Source: Amyloporia xantha (lineage: Eukaryota > Basidiomycota > Agaricomycetes > Polyporales > Adustoporiaceae). Taken from it: DNA of 64,000 nucleotides. The stretch is from assembly GCA_036971615.1 (NCBI GenBank), contig JAYKKR010000047.1:124001-188000 (forward strand). Direction: 5' to 3'. The notes under the pieces are model-generated. The model was given only the letters and a program-made list of their open reading frames with translations, was not told the DNA's origin and did not search any database. The translations under genes and the position numbers were made by a program. This document shows positions 1-11,063 of the stretch, in pieces; within the stretch, counting starts at the first letter, position 1; each line of letters starts with the position of its first letter.

Positions 1-290
1 AGAATTTCAGAGATGGCTTGGGTTGCTATTGTACAACACTCTGAGCCAATTAGTATATCAGTCATTCTAGTCATCAATTAGTGTAAGTTATTCCTATATT
101 CCTGAAGAGACTGTTTTAATTCAGCAATAAAAATGACTTAAGAAGAGTGTATGCCACTAGTAGATAGTAAATGTGATGATAGCTATGCTAAAATGCTTCA
201 GAATGAGACATTAAAGTAGAAGGCAGATAGATATTAGAGTGAAAATGCCAATCTGAGTGAAGAAGGCCATTATTACCTTAAATGGTATAA
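1..290. repeat. Diverged interior fragment of the CATCAGG element family
   Basis: These bases match 1385-1665 (inside element A) at roughly 85% by eye, including the run after a conserved GGGTTGCTATTGTACAACAC block. The window therefore opens inside an older copy of the same family. No coding frame is supported. The match is seen directly; that it is an older copy is inferred from the divergence. Confidence 0.75.
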
Positions 291-759
291 CGCAAAGGCC
301 CTCCGGGCAGACCTGGCCACAAGGACTCGGAGATGTGATTAACATAGCAAATCTAAATACATTCCTTATGGCAATTGCGCAAACATGGTAGAATGTGTTT
401 ATGAAGCCTTGATATAATTGTCAAACCCATTTTTCGACAGACAAAAACTCAATGCAAAAACGGCGTAGAGATTGCATTATTATGTAATACTGCCAGTGGA
501 TCATTGCTGGATCACATGTTTCCCCGCAAAACGAGTTCAACCAGATCAACCTTGGAGTTTTTTACCCCAAAAGAGTTCGCCAATTACTGCTGGGAAGACC
601 TGGAGCACTTTGTGCCCAGGAATACAGTCTGTCGCGACAGACTGTACTGTTTGGATGTTTGGCCAATGTTTGGCTTGTGTTTGGCCCATCAGTGCTGTGC
701 GGTACCTGCATCCAGTTCGATGCCAGGTGCGTGATTGTGCCAAGTACGGGATGGTGCAC
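291..759. other. Non-coding stretch with a CGCG-centred palindrome
   Basis: Short open frames overlap on both strands but none has splice signals or a recognised motif. The stretch holds a perfect 24-bp palindrome (623-646) and TGTTTGG direct repeats that also occur after the palindrome inside element A. It may be a recombined half of another family copy. Confidence 0.5.
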
Positions 760-2769
760 CATCAGGAAAAACACTTTTTTTCCTGAGACACTCTGGGATA
801 TATGAGATTTGTCAGGTTGTCTCAGGTAGTCCCAGAGCATCCCAGGTCATCTTTGATTGCTCTGAGTTGCTCTGAGATATTCAGATAATTTCAGAGCATC
901 ACAGGCTATCCTTTATGTCTTTGAGGTGCTTTAGAATTTGGAAGATTATATTCAAGTTGTGATTGGACAGTCTGACATGTATATAAATCAGTTTAAGTTT
1001 ATCATACTTGATAAATTGCTGATATTTCTTAGCTCTATCTTCCTGTATTGATTGAGTCACATTGATTAGATAGAAAACAATTAATGACTCTATTAGTTCC
1101 ATTTATGATATCTATGTTCACTTCTTTCTATGATATTCTACAGTATGCTCTTGTACTGGCACTGTGATTTATAGGCTACATTGAGGAAAATTCAATAATG
1201 ATCACATCATGATTTGATTGGACCTTATTGAGGTAGAGAGGTAGATGAGTGTCAGTGTTCTTGTATGCTTTAAAATAGAGTTGTCAATATTAGATTATTG
1301 AATAGACAAATACTTATTCTCCAACTTGATTTAGAACTTTGCTTTGAGATGCTAGTGACATTATGAAATTATTCAAGTTTTCTCAGAGAAGTTCAGAGAT
1401 AGCCTGGGTTGCTATTGTACAACACTCTGAGCCAATTAGTATATCAGTTATTCCAGCTCTCAATCAGGGTAAGTTATTCCTATATTTCTGAAGAGAATAG
1501 TTTAATTCAGCAATAAAAATGACCTAAAGTGTAGGCCACTAATAGCAAGTGTGATGATAGCTATGCAAAAATGCTTGAGAATGAGATATTAAAGTAGAAG
1601 GCAGACAGATATTAGAGTGAAAATGCCAATCTGAGTGAAGAAGGTCATTATTACCTTAATTGGTATACAGGCTGTCGCGACAGCCTGTACTGTTTGGATG
1701 TTTGGCCAATGTTTGGCTTTTATTTGGCCCATGTTTGACACATCACAAAGCAACGCAACATGCACGTTCTCTCCTTGTACCATCACCATTGTCTAAGTTA
1801 GCTCCTGCCTCTCCTCTGTGTACATCTCTAACTTGTGCCTATACTTTCTACACTCTGATATACTCTTATTGAGACTACAGCTGGCCCTTCTGTCTGTTCT
1901 CTGGTGTCTCTATGTGACTTCTGTTGTTCCTTTTGAATGCTGGTGAGTTCACTGTCTCCAACAGGCTTGGCTTATACTTGGTGGACAATGGTTTATCTGG
2001 AGGCTTGTGAGACATGATTTATGTGAGTCTGTAGATCACCTGCAAATTCTGTTCTCTCTGTCAGATAACCTCCACTGCTACAGTTGTAAACCTAGTCTCT
2101 AATCTGTTCTACCATTGTTATCAAAGTCGGAGTGTATTGTCTTGCTGGGTATACTAATGACATGTCATCCTAGACTGTATTTAGACCTCCAGCACTGTCT
2201 GAGAATTTAAGGTGAGTTCATGCCACATCACACATACTGTCATCTTTTCATAAATTGGACAGTATCTAGACTTCTGCTCTTCATTCCAGATATGTACTAG
2301 GAGTCATGAACTTTTATGGTATGTTTTTGCAGATGCAGAAATAATGTATGAACTGACAGAAGTCTTCATAGTTATTCTAATCTCCTTCAGTTTTATAGAC
2401 TGTATATATGATATGGTTACAGTGAGTACTTGCATACTATTTGACAGACATCAACTTACTATCCCTATTGATAGTTGCCTTCTGTAGTATTAGAATAATA
2501 TACATTTGTTTTGATTTATAAATATATCTCATTTATTATGAAATAATCTGAGTGATTCTGTGTAATTCTGAGACAATCTAAGAGCAATACATATATCTTT
2601 GAGTGTGCTTTCAGTCTGAGATGCTCTCAGAGATTTGACCTAGAAGGAGTTTGTCTGAGGGCTACCTGGGACACTCTGAGCACTCTGAGCACTCTGAGTG
2701 CTCTGAGTGCTCTAGGACGCTCTAGGACAGTCCTAGAGTGTCCTAGTACCAAATATGTTTTTCCTGATG
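760..2769 (+). mobile_element. CATCAGG element, copy A (2010 bp, complete)
   Basis: The element is bounded by a perfect 14-bp inverted repeat, CATCAGGAAAAACA at 760-773 and its complement at 2756-2769. Both ends carry many CTCTGAG/CTCAGAG subterminal repeats. It is almost identical to 8039-10047 in reverse and to 14146-15200 in its right half. It has no long ORF, so it is probably non-autonomous. No clear target duplication is visible beyond a possible AT at each end. If read as A|TC...CTGA|T it could instead be Helitron-like, but a perfect TIR argues for a cut-and-paste element. The superfamily is unassigned. Confidence 0.85.
1666..1689. repeat. Perfect 24-bp palindrome in element A
   Basis: A self-complementary 24-mer is centred on TGTCGCGACA. 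The same core with different but compensating arms is at 623-646, the element B copy is at 9119-9142, and a longer imperfect version is at 6478-6507. It sits near the middle of the element. Confidence 0.85.
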
Positions 2770-3372
2770 CGAACGAGGGCCAGTGGACAAGGGGATGTTG
2801 AAGTTTTCTCCAGGTCTTGGAGTGTGCTGTGGCGATGGCGCCAAGTCAAAATAGGGGTCAGCGAGGGAATCCAAGATAGGTGATGTTGGAATATTGAACA
2901 GGTCTCGTGATGGCGCAGAGGGCGAGGGCGAGGGCAACCGCAATAAGTCGAAATCAGCCCTCAACCATTGAGGGAAGGACCGCTGAGGCTCAGGAGAGAT
3001 GGGGGTGGGGGAAATCGTGAAGCCGACAGCTCTGTGTGTGGAGGGCCGCGATGGCGCAGGGGATGGTGGGCGTTCCTGGGGTGATAAATTGAACGTTGCA
3101 TTGCGATTGTCAGGAGATACCAGCGTGGGGGACTGGGCGAAGCGGAAACGTTTTGGGGGCGGAGGCTTGGATGGCGAGGATGGCAAGTCAAATGGCGCTC
3201 GGGATGGCGCAGGCGTGGCTGTGGGCGAAGGCGACAAGTCCAAAATGGGACGGGACTGGGGATTGGACTCCTCCTGTGTAGCGTCGAAGTCAAAAGGGGG
3301 CCGGGCTGGAATGAGTCAGTACATTGGCGGCGTCAGGCTAAGGAATATTGCATGCACACCTGGTTGATGCAT
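2770..3372 (-). pseudogene. 3'-truncated gene with repeated F-[DN]-[LI]-x-P-S-P motifs
   Basis: A tiny first exon (3372-3360, encoding MHQP plus one base) joins in frame through a GT..AG intron to a long exon starting at 3305. The protein is Pro/Ser-rich and repeats a short motif about nine times (PPFDFDA, PFDLPSSP, TFNLSPQ, GFTISPTP, LFNIPTSP, YFDLAPSP, NFNIPL). The frame runs into element A at 2769 and stops at 2743 after eight codons, seven of them element-encoded (HQEKHIWY tail). The true C-terminus is missing. It is divergent from the gene starting at 3609. The family is not recognised; similar low-complexity proteins are common in Agaricomycetes. Confidence 0.5.
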
Positions 3373-3608
3373 GTGGAGGGGCAATGTCAGGGGAAGTGGA
3401 GAAAAGCGCAATCACCCAAGTTTTGCGAGAGGCATATAATAAAGGCTTGAGGGCGACACGTGTAGTTCCGATCGGTTGGCCGCGGATCTTTCCGGTAGGC
3501 GCCCATCTTCGACTTCCGCGCTGTGCCGTGTGCTTCTGCCAGTGACTTCATCTCCACGACTCTTACCGCCACCACTGTCCACTCTGCTACCTCCATTCCT
3601 CTGCTGTC

Positions 3609-4672
3609 ATGTCTGTCGCGTCCATCCAACCCTCCATCCTGCTCACCACTGCACGCATTGAAGAGGCGTTGAAGGCCGCGCCGCCCCAAGGAGATCCCTG
3701 CTATCAAGAGTTTGAATCAGCTCTGTGGAAAGAGGTGGTAAGTGAACGCCATGTGTTTCATTTGACATGCACATCCCATGGACGTGCTGATTCTTTTTCA
3801 GAATGACGTGTTTGTGCCGCTGAAGGCGCTCAGCTCGCGCAATGGACTGCGAGTGCCTCTGCTCCTGGTGAGTGCGATGGCGCAGTTCTCCCTTGCAACC
3901 GCAACCAACGTCATTACCAATATCACCACCATCAAGCCCGACGATCCGCTCATCGAGACGCACCGGCTCTCCAAGTACGTGTGGCGAGGTGATTTCCTCG
4001 TCGAGAACCTGGGGCAAAATCAATGGTGGAAAGGCAAGTGGATGGCGTTCTAGCGCCATGTCATTGCTAACACTTCGAGCACAGGTTTGCGGAAGCGTTC
4101 GAGTGATGTGGCGTTGGGGAAGGGGGAGGATCGACAGGCGGAGGGGAGCAAGGGAAAGGTGGCGAAGTGGGGGAAGCGTGACGATGCGGGCGCCATGTCT
4201 CGGCGTCCTTCCAAAGAGACAACGGCATCGAGGGAGGATGAAGATGACATCATCATTGTTCCGGGAAATGCACCGAAGAGTTGGAAGGCTACTGCTGGGA
4301 TGAGCAAGCAAGGTGCAAAGTCGTCGAAGAAGCCGGCAGGCAAGACCCCTCCAGCAAAGCCACCGGCATCTGAACCTGCGGCCGCCAAGGATGCTAAGGG
4401 CAGCAGGCTGACCGCGAAGAAGTTGCCTACAGATGAGACGCAAACGGAGGCATGGTGTACCCGTTCCCAGGCGAAGGCAGGCCCATCTAGCAAGAAGACG
4501 AAGGGAACCGCCGCAAAGGCGAAGACTCCAGTGGACGATGCGGACACGGAGGGCGAGGAAGATGACGAGGTCGTTGAGGTGTTGGACCCCTCGGAGAAGT
4601 ATTATGAGTCGGTGAGTGTGCCATCCAGTCATCGCGCTATGCATGCAGTACTGATCCCAGCGAAGGTCATGG
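3609..4672 (+). pseudogene. Lys-rich hypothetical gene, 3' end cut by element C
   Basis: Exons 3609-3737, 3802-3867, 3937-4033 and 4085-4611 join in one frame. A fifth exon near 4661 is cut by element C at 4673. The intron at 4034-4084 uses a GC..AG donor. The 3868-3936 segment is an optional intron, because the frame stays open through it and its length is a multiple of three. The N-terminus is structured (SALWKEV, RLSKYVWRGDFLVENLG). It is followed by a basic, Lys/Ala/Pro-rich tail and the acidic stretch EGEEDDEVVEVLD, suggesting a nuclear or DNA-associated protein. No domain is recognised. Introns are retained, so this is genomic DNA rather than a retrocopy. Confidence 0.55.
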
Positions 4673-7600
4673 CATCAGGAAAAACACTTTTTCTCTGGGG
4701 TAACCTAGGGTGCTCTGAGATATATGAGTTTTCTCAGAGTAACTCAGGTTATCTCAGAGCATCTCAGGTTGACCTGAGTTGCTCTGAGTTGCTCTGAGAT
4801 ATTTTAAATTCCTCAGAGCATCCTAGGCTAGCTTTTGTTTCTTTGGGAAACTGTAGTATATTTCTAAAGCTACAATACATTATTCTGAACAGTATAATAT
4901 GTAAATAGACTGTTTTCTCACTGGCTTGTATAATAAATTGCTGGCATCTCTAATATGCATTATTTGAGGTACATTTTCCACTGGATATAAAATAACTATA
5001 GTATCCTATATTCACTATCATTCTCTTCACTTTCTGTGTTATATTAAGTTTATTTAGCTTAAATACATGTGAAGGTGAGCTGCTGTACTAATAAAAATGG
5101 AAATATTGAATATGGGACATATAAATTTATACAGAATAAGCACAACGGGCTATTGAATAGCAGGAATATAATGGAGAGAGAAAGAAGGATGATACAGGTA
5201 CTGAGTAGTATAAACTTGAAAAGAGTGTACTTGTATTAGAAGTGAATAGAAGTAGGGGCATAATATGTGTACTCACCTCTGTGCTTCTGCACACATTCAT
5301 CCCTCCTCTCATTTATACTCCATGCATCTACCAATACTTCCTTCCACTGACAGTGGACAGTCAAAAGTCAGAGATCAAAGGTCTGAGGTGAAATAGGATA
5401 AGACGTCTCACAGTATTGAAAATACAGCCTCTGGCCAAGGAAATAGGCTGCAGCTAAATGAATAGGGAAATAAAGGAGTGTCAGATAGTTGAACAATGTA
5501 ATGAGTTAGTACAGGAAGGGATAGAAAAGGTGTATGTGAGGAATGGGAGAATGAGGAGGAGGTCGTTCAACATGCAACCATAGAACAGACACCACTGGAT
5601 GCAGACCCACCAATGTATATATCGTCTGAAAGCCTGTGATTAGGGCTTTCATTCTATCCAACAATCAAAGGAAACCATCCATGGATTCCTGAGATATGGA
5701 CAAGACAAAGTTTTTGATGAAAAACAGCAATAGAAGACAAAGTAGTGGACGGATTTGGATGAGCAAGGTGTTAGAGGGAGTGCTTGGACGCACAGATCAC
5801 GTGATTTAGGCGCCCATACATCGTACATACCTGTGGTCTCTGCCTGTATCTTTCCTTAATCCGTGCTATGAGTAGCCTTCGGTTTAGGTGTCGGTGTATG
5901 TGTCGGGTTAGCTGTTTTGGTGCCTACTCTCCCTCCTGAGTTCCTAGGAGTATATCTGCTCTCTGAGCGCCCCTTTGCGTCTGTGTTTCCTCTATTCGCG
6001 CGACACAAGGGCTCGTTTGGAAGGGCTTGACAATGCGAATCGAATGGTACAAAAGCGAAAGGATAACTCACAATGGATCCCCAGTTATCCTCTGATCAAA
6101 ACCTCAAAAAAGCGCCCATTCCATCTCCAACCCTCCAACCCTTCCAAATCTCCTTCCAAACTCCACCCAGCATGCTTAGACAGTCCTGAGACTATTCTCC
6201 AAGAATAGGAAATAAGAAAGAGAGAAGGATTACTCACAGAAATTCCTATATAGTGCAGAGCAGGCACAGAGCAACCGTCTGTACTCACTGAAGTTCCAGT
6301 GGAAAAGAGATGCCCAAAAGCCAAAGATACTGAGTCAGAGTCCCTAGTCAACAGTTTGTGAGATCCAAGACAGAAAAGAGCATAGATAGAGAAAGGTAGC
6401 AGCAAGAAAGAATTGCTGAGGAGAAGTGCAAATACGTCTAAGTCCCTGCTGACCCTAATCCAGGGTTCCCAGAACAGGTGTCAGTTTGACGCGACAGACT
6501 GACACCCAAATTAGGCACTCATGGTCGTTCTTTCTCTTCTTCCTCAACACCCACCTTGCTTCGTCTTCTTTCATGCCACTTCACATTTCTGCTTGTTTCT
6601 GTTCACTCATGGTATTCTTCTCATCTCTGGCCTATATTTGGTGACTTCTAGTAATCTGTTGCTGTCTCTCTCACTGGTCCTTCCTCAGGTATGATGATGT
6701 GCTGGCAGGGCATATGAGTCACTGCTTATTGCGGCCACAGGTAAGTCTATATCTTCTTTCTATTCTCATCTGTATCTATGAATAACTGACACTGTTTCTA
6801 CCTCTAATTACAATCCAAATCACCGACAATGAAAGCTGGCTCTTGGCTGTCATCATACAACCAAAAAGCAAGGTAAGTCTATCTCTGACATTCTTGCCAG
6901 TTGACGTGTCCATTATATATGACAGATGGCATGCACTTAGTTGCATAAATCATCTTGTCCCTTCTGAGGAGCTGTGATGAATGGTGAGTGGCTGTCTGAG
7001 GTTTTAATGAGAATATCTCTGACATATAAGTCGTTATTTTCCTCCTCCATTTCTAAGCCAAACTAAAGAATTGTATCTATAGATGCTTGCCACAAGATGA
7101 ACTGTAGTTTTGATTATGTCCATATTGTGTAAGTCATTCACTTCTATCTCCATTTCTTTGTTGACTCTTTGTAAATTCTTAGAGTATTATCACCTATGCT
7201 ATTCAGCTTCAGTTTACTGTGACGAAACAATTTATGTGAGTACTTTGTCTTGCTTCTTCAGCTAATTGGACTTTATCTGAATTCGTCTGTCAGATTCTCA
7301 TATATTTTGGCCACACAACAGAATATTTTATAGATCTTGTGTACGTCTTTCAGCTTTGCATTTTATATTACTGTATACTGAGTGACAACATTAGTTTGGT
7401 GATATGGACATTTCTGTCTTGAGCTATTTCATTGTATGTAATTATTATGTCTGCTAGTATTAGATTATCTTCTGTGTGTATATTATTTGTGAATATACTG
7501 CTATGTTCTATTATAAATACTGTAACCTTGAGAGTGCTCTGATACAAACTATAATTAGGTGTGAGAGACGACAAAAGACTACATAGAGTCATCTAAGAGA

Positions 7601-7769
7601 ACTCTCAGGCTCCTCTCAGGTTACTCTGGGTTACTCTGAGAAAAAAATCTCATGTCAACTAAGTTTAAGAGCACTCTGGCTACTCTGAGTACTTTGAATA
7701 CTCTGAAGTCTCTAGGATGCTCTTGGATGCTCTTAGAGCAGCCTGGGACTAATATGGTTTTTCCTGATG
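4673..7769 (+). mobile_element. CATCAGG element, variant C (3097 bp, complete)
   Basis: It has the same terminal repeat (CATCAGGAAAAAC at 4673, complement ending at 7769) and the same CTCTGAG-type subterminal repeats, but its interior is unrelated to A and B. There is no long ORF. Between 6735 and 7345 strong 5' splice-site consensuses (GTAAGT, GTGAGT, GTACGT) recur every ~100-150 bp without a coding frame between them. A 15-bp-arm imperfect palindrome lies at 6478-6507. It interrupts the gene at 3609-4672 on the left and abuts a Copia gag piece on the right, so the flanks do not match each other. Confidence 0.8.
6478..6507. repeat. Imperfect 30-bp palindrome with CGCG centre
   Basis: Fifteen-base arms (left GGTGTCAGTTTGACG) pair with two mismatches around CGCG. 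It is related in its core, but not its outer arms, to the palindromes at 623, 1666 and 9119. Confidence 0.7.
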
Positions 7770-8038
7770 CAATTAAAGATCAGTATGCCAAACCTGGTGC
7801 TGTTGGTGCATTCGTCTACTTTCAACAATTATTTAATACTCGCTTTGACGATGCCCAACCTCTTCGCCCTCAGATAACAACACTTGAGGAAATTTGTAGT
7901 CGTACCGTTGATGCTGGGATTGCCATCTCAGATCAATTTGCTGCCCTCATTATTGTCAACGCCTTGCCCAATTCTTATCAGACCATTGCTTCGACTCTGC
8001 TGGCTACAGTTACAGACCTTTCTACACTTAAACCAGCA
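7770..8038 (+). pseudogene. Copia-type gag fragment between two elements
   Basis: The open frame reads FVYFQQLFNTRFDD ... DQFAALIIVNALPNSYQTIA, matching in style the gag polypeptide (UBN2-like) of fungal LTR Copia elements. It lacks a start because element C ends at 7769. It is cut by element B at 8039 and stops at 8065 after an element-encoded tail. It may once have belonged with the pol region at 11064-13815, since the order gag-pol and the strand agree, but element B and about 1 kb of other DNA now separate them. Confidence 0.7.
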
Positions 8039-10047
8039 CATCAGGAAAAACATATTTGGTACTAGGACACTCTAGGACTGTCCTAGAGCATCCTAGAGCA
8101 CTCAGAGCACTCAGAGTGCTCAGAGTGCTCAGAGTGTCCCAGGTAGCCCTCAGACAAACTCCTTCTAGGTCAAATCTCTGAGAGCATCTCAGACTGAAAG
8201 CACACTCAAAGATATATGTATTGCTCTTAGATTGTCTCAGAATTACACAGAATCACTCAGATTATTTCATAATAAATGAGATATATTTATAAATCAAAAC
8301 AAATGTATATTATTCTAATACTACAGAAGGCAACTATCAATAGGGATAGTAAGTTGATGTCTGTCAAATAGTATGCAAGTACTCACTGTAACCATATCAT
8401 ATATACAGTCTATAAAACTGAAGGAGATTAGAATAACTATGAAGACTTCTGTCAGTTCATACATTATTTCTGCATCTGCAAAAACATACCATAAAAGTTC
8501 ATGACTCCTAGTACATATCTGGAATGAAGAGCAGAAGTCTAGATACTGTCCAATTTATGAAAAGATGACAGTATGTGTGATGTGGCATGAACTCACCTTA
8601 AATTCTCAGACAGTGCTGGAGGTCTAAATACAGTCTAGGATGACATGTCATTAGTATACCCAGCAAGACAATACACTCCGACTTTGATAACAATGGTAGA
8701 ACAGATTAGAGACTAGGTTTACAACTGTAGCAGTGGAGGTTATCTGACAGAGAGAACAGAATTTGCAGGTGATCTACAGACTCACATAAATCATGTCTCA
8801 CAAGCCTCCAGATAAACCATTGTCCACCAAGTATAAGCCAAGCCTGTTGGAGACAGTGAACTCACCAGCATTCAAAAGGAACAACAGAAGTCACATAGAG
8901 ACACCAGAGAACAGACAGAAGGGCCAGCTGTAGTCTCAATAAGAGTATATCAGAGTGTAGAAAGTATAGGCACAAGTTAGAGATGTACACAGAGGAGAGG
9001 CAGGAGCTAACTTAGACAATGGTGATGGTACAAGGAGAGAACGTGCATGTTGCGTTGCTTTGTGATGTGTCAAACATGGGCCAAATAAAAGCCAAACATT
9101 GGCCAAACATCCAAACAGTACAGGCTGTCGCGACAGCCTGTATACCAATTAAGGTAATAATGACCTTCTTCACTCAGATTGGCATTTTCACTCTAATATC
9201 TGTCTGCCTTCTACTTTAATATCTCATTCTCAAGCATTTTTGCATAGCTATCATCACACTTGCTATTAGTGGCCTACACTTTAGGTCATTTTTATTGCTG
9301 AATTAAACTATTCTCTTCAGAAATATAGGAATAACTTACCCTGATTGAGAGCTGGAATAACTGATATACTAATTGGCTCAGAGTGTTGTACAATAGCAAC
9401 CCAGGCTATCTCTGAACTTCTCTGAGAAAACTTGAATAATTTCATAATGTCACTAGCATCTCAAAGCAAAGTTCTAAATCAAGTTGGAGAATAAGTATTT
9501 GTCTATTCAATAATCTAATATTGACAACTCTATTTTAAAGCATACAAGAACACTGACACTCATCTACCTCTCTACCTCAATAAGGTCCAATCAAATCATG
9601 ATGTGATCATTATTGAATTTTCCTCAATGTAGCCTATAAATCACAGTGCCAGTACAAGAGCATACTGTAGAATATCATAGAAAGAAGTGAACATAGATAT
9701 CATAAATGGAACTAATAGAGTCATTAATTGTTTTCTATCTAATCAATGTGACTCAATCAATACAGGAAGATAGAGCTAAGAAATATCAGCAATTTATCAA
9801 GTATGATAAACTTAAACTGATTTATATACATGTCAGACTGTCCAATCACAACTTGAATATAATCTTCCAAATTCTAAAGCACCTCAAAGACATAAAGGAT
9901 AGCCTGTGATGCTCTGAAATTATCTGAATATCTCAGAGCAACTCAGAGCAATCAAAGATGACCTGGGATGCTCTGGGACTACCTGAGACAACCTGACAAA
10001 TCTCATATATCCCAGAGTGTCTCAGGGAAAAAGTGTTTTTCCTGATG
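8039..10047 (-). mobile_element. CATCAGG element, copy B (2009 bp, inverted relative to A)
   Basis: Near-identical reverse copy of 760-2769 with perfect terminal repeats at 8039-8052 and 10034-10047. Small open frames (for example 9706-9909) are mirrored in copy A and are not convincing genes. Copies A and B form a 2-kb inverted pair with a 5.3-kb spacer. The near-identity implies recent duplication or gene conversion. Confidence 0.9.
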
Positions 10048-10590
10048 CGCCATCCACCCACAACCGTGCTATGTCTAGATCTCCCCCTGACATTGTGCGT
10101 CGGGATTTGCTCGACCTGCTGCCCACTCCTTCGCCAGGTATGGTCTCATTCGCACCATTAGTCTGATGTACTCATTCATTATATCATTTCAATACATCAG
10201 ACCCGTTGCTCTACCGAATGGCGGTGTAGATGGCAGCACGAGTGGCGATGGGGATGGTGCCAGGGATGGCGTTGGGGATGGCGCCGGGGATGGCGCCGGG
10301 GATGGCACCGGGGATGGCGCCGAGTATGGACTCGGGGATGGCGTCGGGGATGTCTCTCGCCTGATGTCTTTGCCATTCGCTAACAGCAGAGAAGAGGGCT
10401 TCCCTAGCACAAGAGATACCCAAATCATGCATTTGCAAGGGGCAGCTTTGCAAGAAAAGCTGAAGCGCATTGAAGAAGACATCGATGTCGCCCAGACCAT
10501 CCTCAGGCTCAACCAGCCTATCAAAACTCTGCTCACTGCTCGGCCCCCTCGCGATGCTGTCAGCCAGGTGGAATCGATGATGTGAGATGG
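10048..10590 (+). pseudogene. Gene fragment with GATGGCGCC minisatellite and coiled-coil end
   Basis: A possible exon from ATG 10071 encodes MSRSPPDIVRRDLLDLLPTP and meets a GTATGG donor at 10138. The next open segment (to the stop at 10583-10585) has 12-bp minisatellite units translated as GDGA repeats, then a helical stretch (AALQEKLKRIEEDIDVAQTI). The two segments do not join in frame with the visible splice sites, so the copy is broken or the model is wrong. The DLLDLLPTPSP piece resembles the motif of the minus gene at 2770-3372. Confidence 0.35.
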
Positions 10591-11012
10591 CTATATTTGA
10601 GTACCATACAATGTAGACAGTAAATATTGGTTATCACACTGTCAATGTATCCCATTACTGTCTGTGCTTGAGTAGTCTAATTGGTGATACAAATGAAACA
10701 TCATGTGAAACTCAACAACAGGCAGTGTTCAAGCATATTTGTCATTGCAATGCATACAGTACACACTATGTGTATAGAAATGTCGTAGAAGACATCAGCC
10801 GACAGTAGAGTTCAGGGAGAATTATAGTGTTGATGTACGGTGCAATGGCCAACCCATCCGCCCAGGGGTAAAATATAGCCGAACAGAGCAGGCAATAATA
10901 TAGCGGTAGAATATAGCGCGGTTGGCCGACACATCGCACCAGAGTATATTATAGCGTTGGCCAAGGCTACAGCGCAGGCAATATTATGGCGTCGGCCAAC
11001 GTCCGCTCTCCT
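10591..11012. other. AT-rich spacer, no gene seen
   Basis: No open frame with protein-like composition. Repeated AATATAGC and TTGGCC-type words are present. Origin unclear. Confidence 0.4.
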
Positions 11013-11056
11013 TACACTGTAGGGAAAATATCACCCATATCTCTCCCTATAGTGTA
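11013..11056. repeat. Short inverted repeat at the 5' break of the Copia pol
   Basis: TACACTGTAGGGA at 11013-11025 pairs with TCCCTATAGTGTA at 11044-11056 (one mismatch). The recognisable Copia sequence begins directly after it. A similar arrangement occurs at 42167-42262 before the second Copia fragment. Confidence 0.55.
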
Positions 11057-11063
11057 GGCTATA

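Noticed and set aside
899..1102. 67-codon ORF mirrored in elements A and B
   Set aside because: Present only because the two copies are near-identical. Composition is AT-driven, with no motif and no conserved start context.
760..2769. Helitron assignment for the CATCAGG family
   Set aside because: The A|TC..CTGA|T context fits loosely. A perfect 14-bp TIR, a hairpin ~29 nt rather than ~11 nt from the 3' end, and no Rep/helicase sequence argue against it. Kept only as an alternative.
3643..4644. 333-codon ORF on the minus strand
   Set aside because: Antisense shadow of the plus-strand gene at 3609-4672, whose exons have matching splice sites. The minus frame is Leu/Arg/Cys-rich, as expected for an antisense frame.
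10211..10536. Minus-strand Pro/Ser/Ala frame over the GATGGCGCC minisatellite
   Set aside because: Any minisatellite of this composition is open on several frames. The plus frame continues into a helical, non-repetitive segment, so plus is preferred, though weakly.
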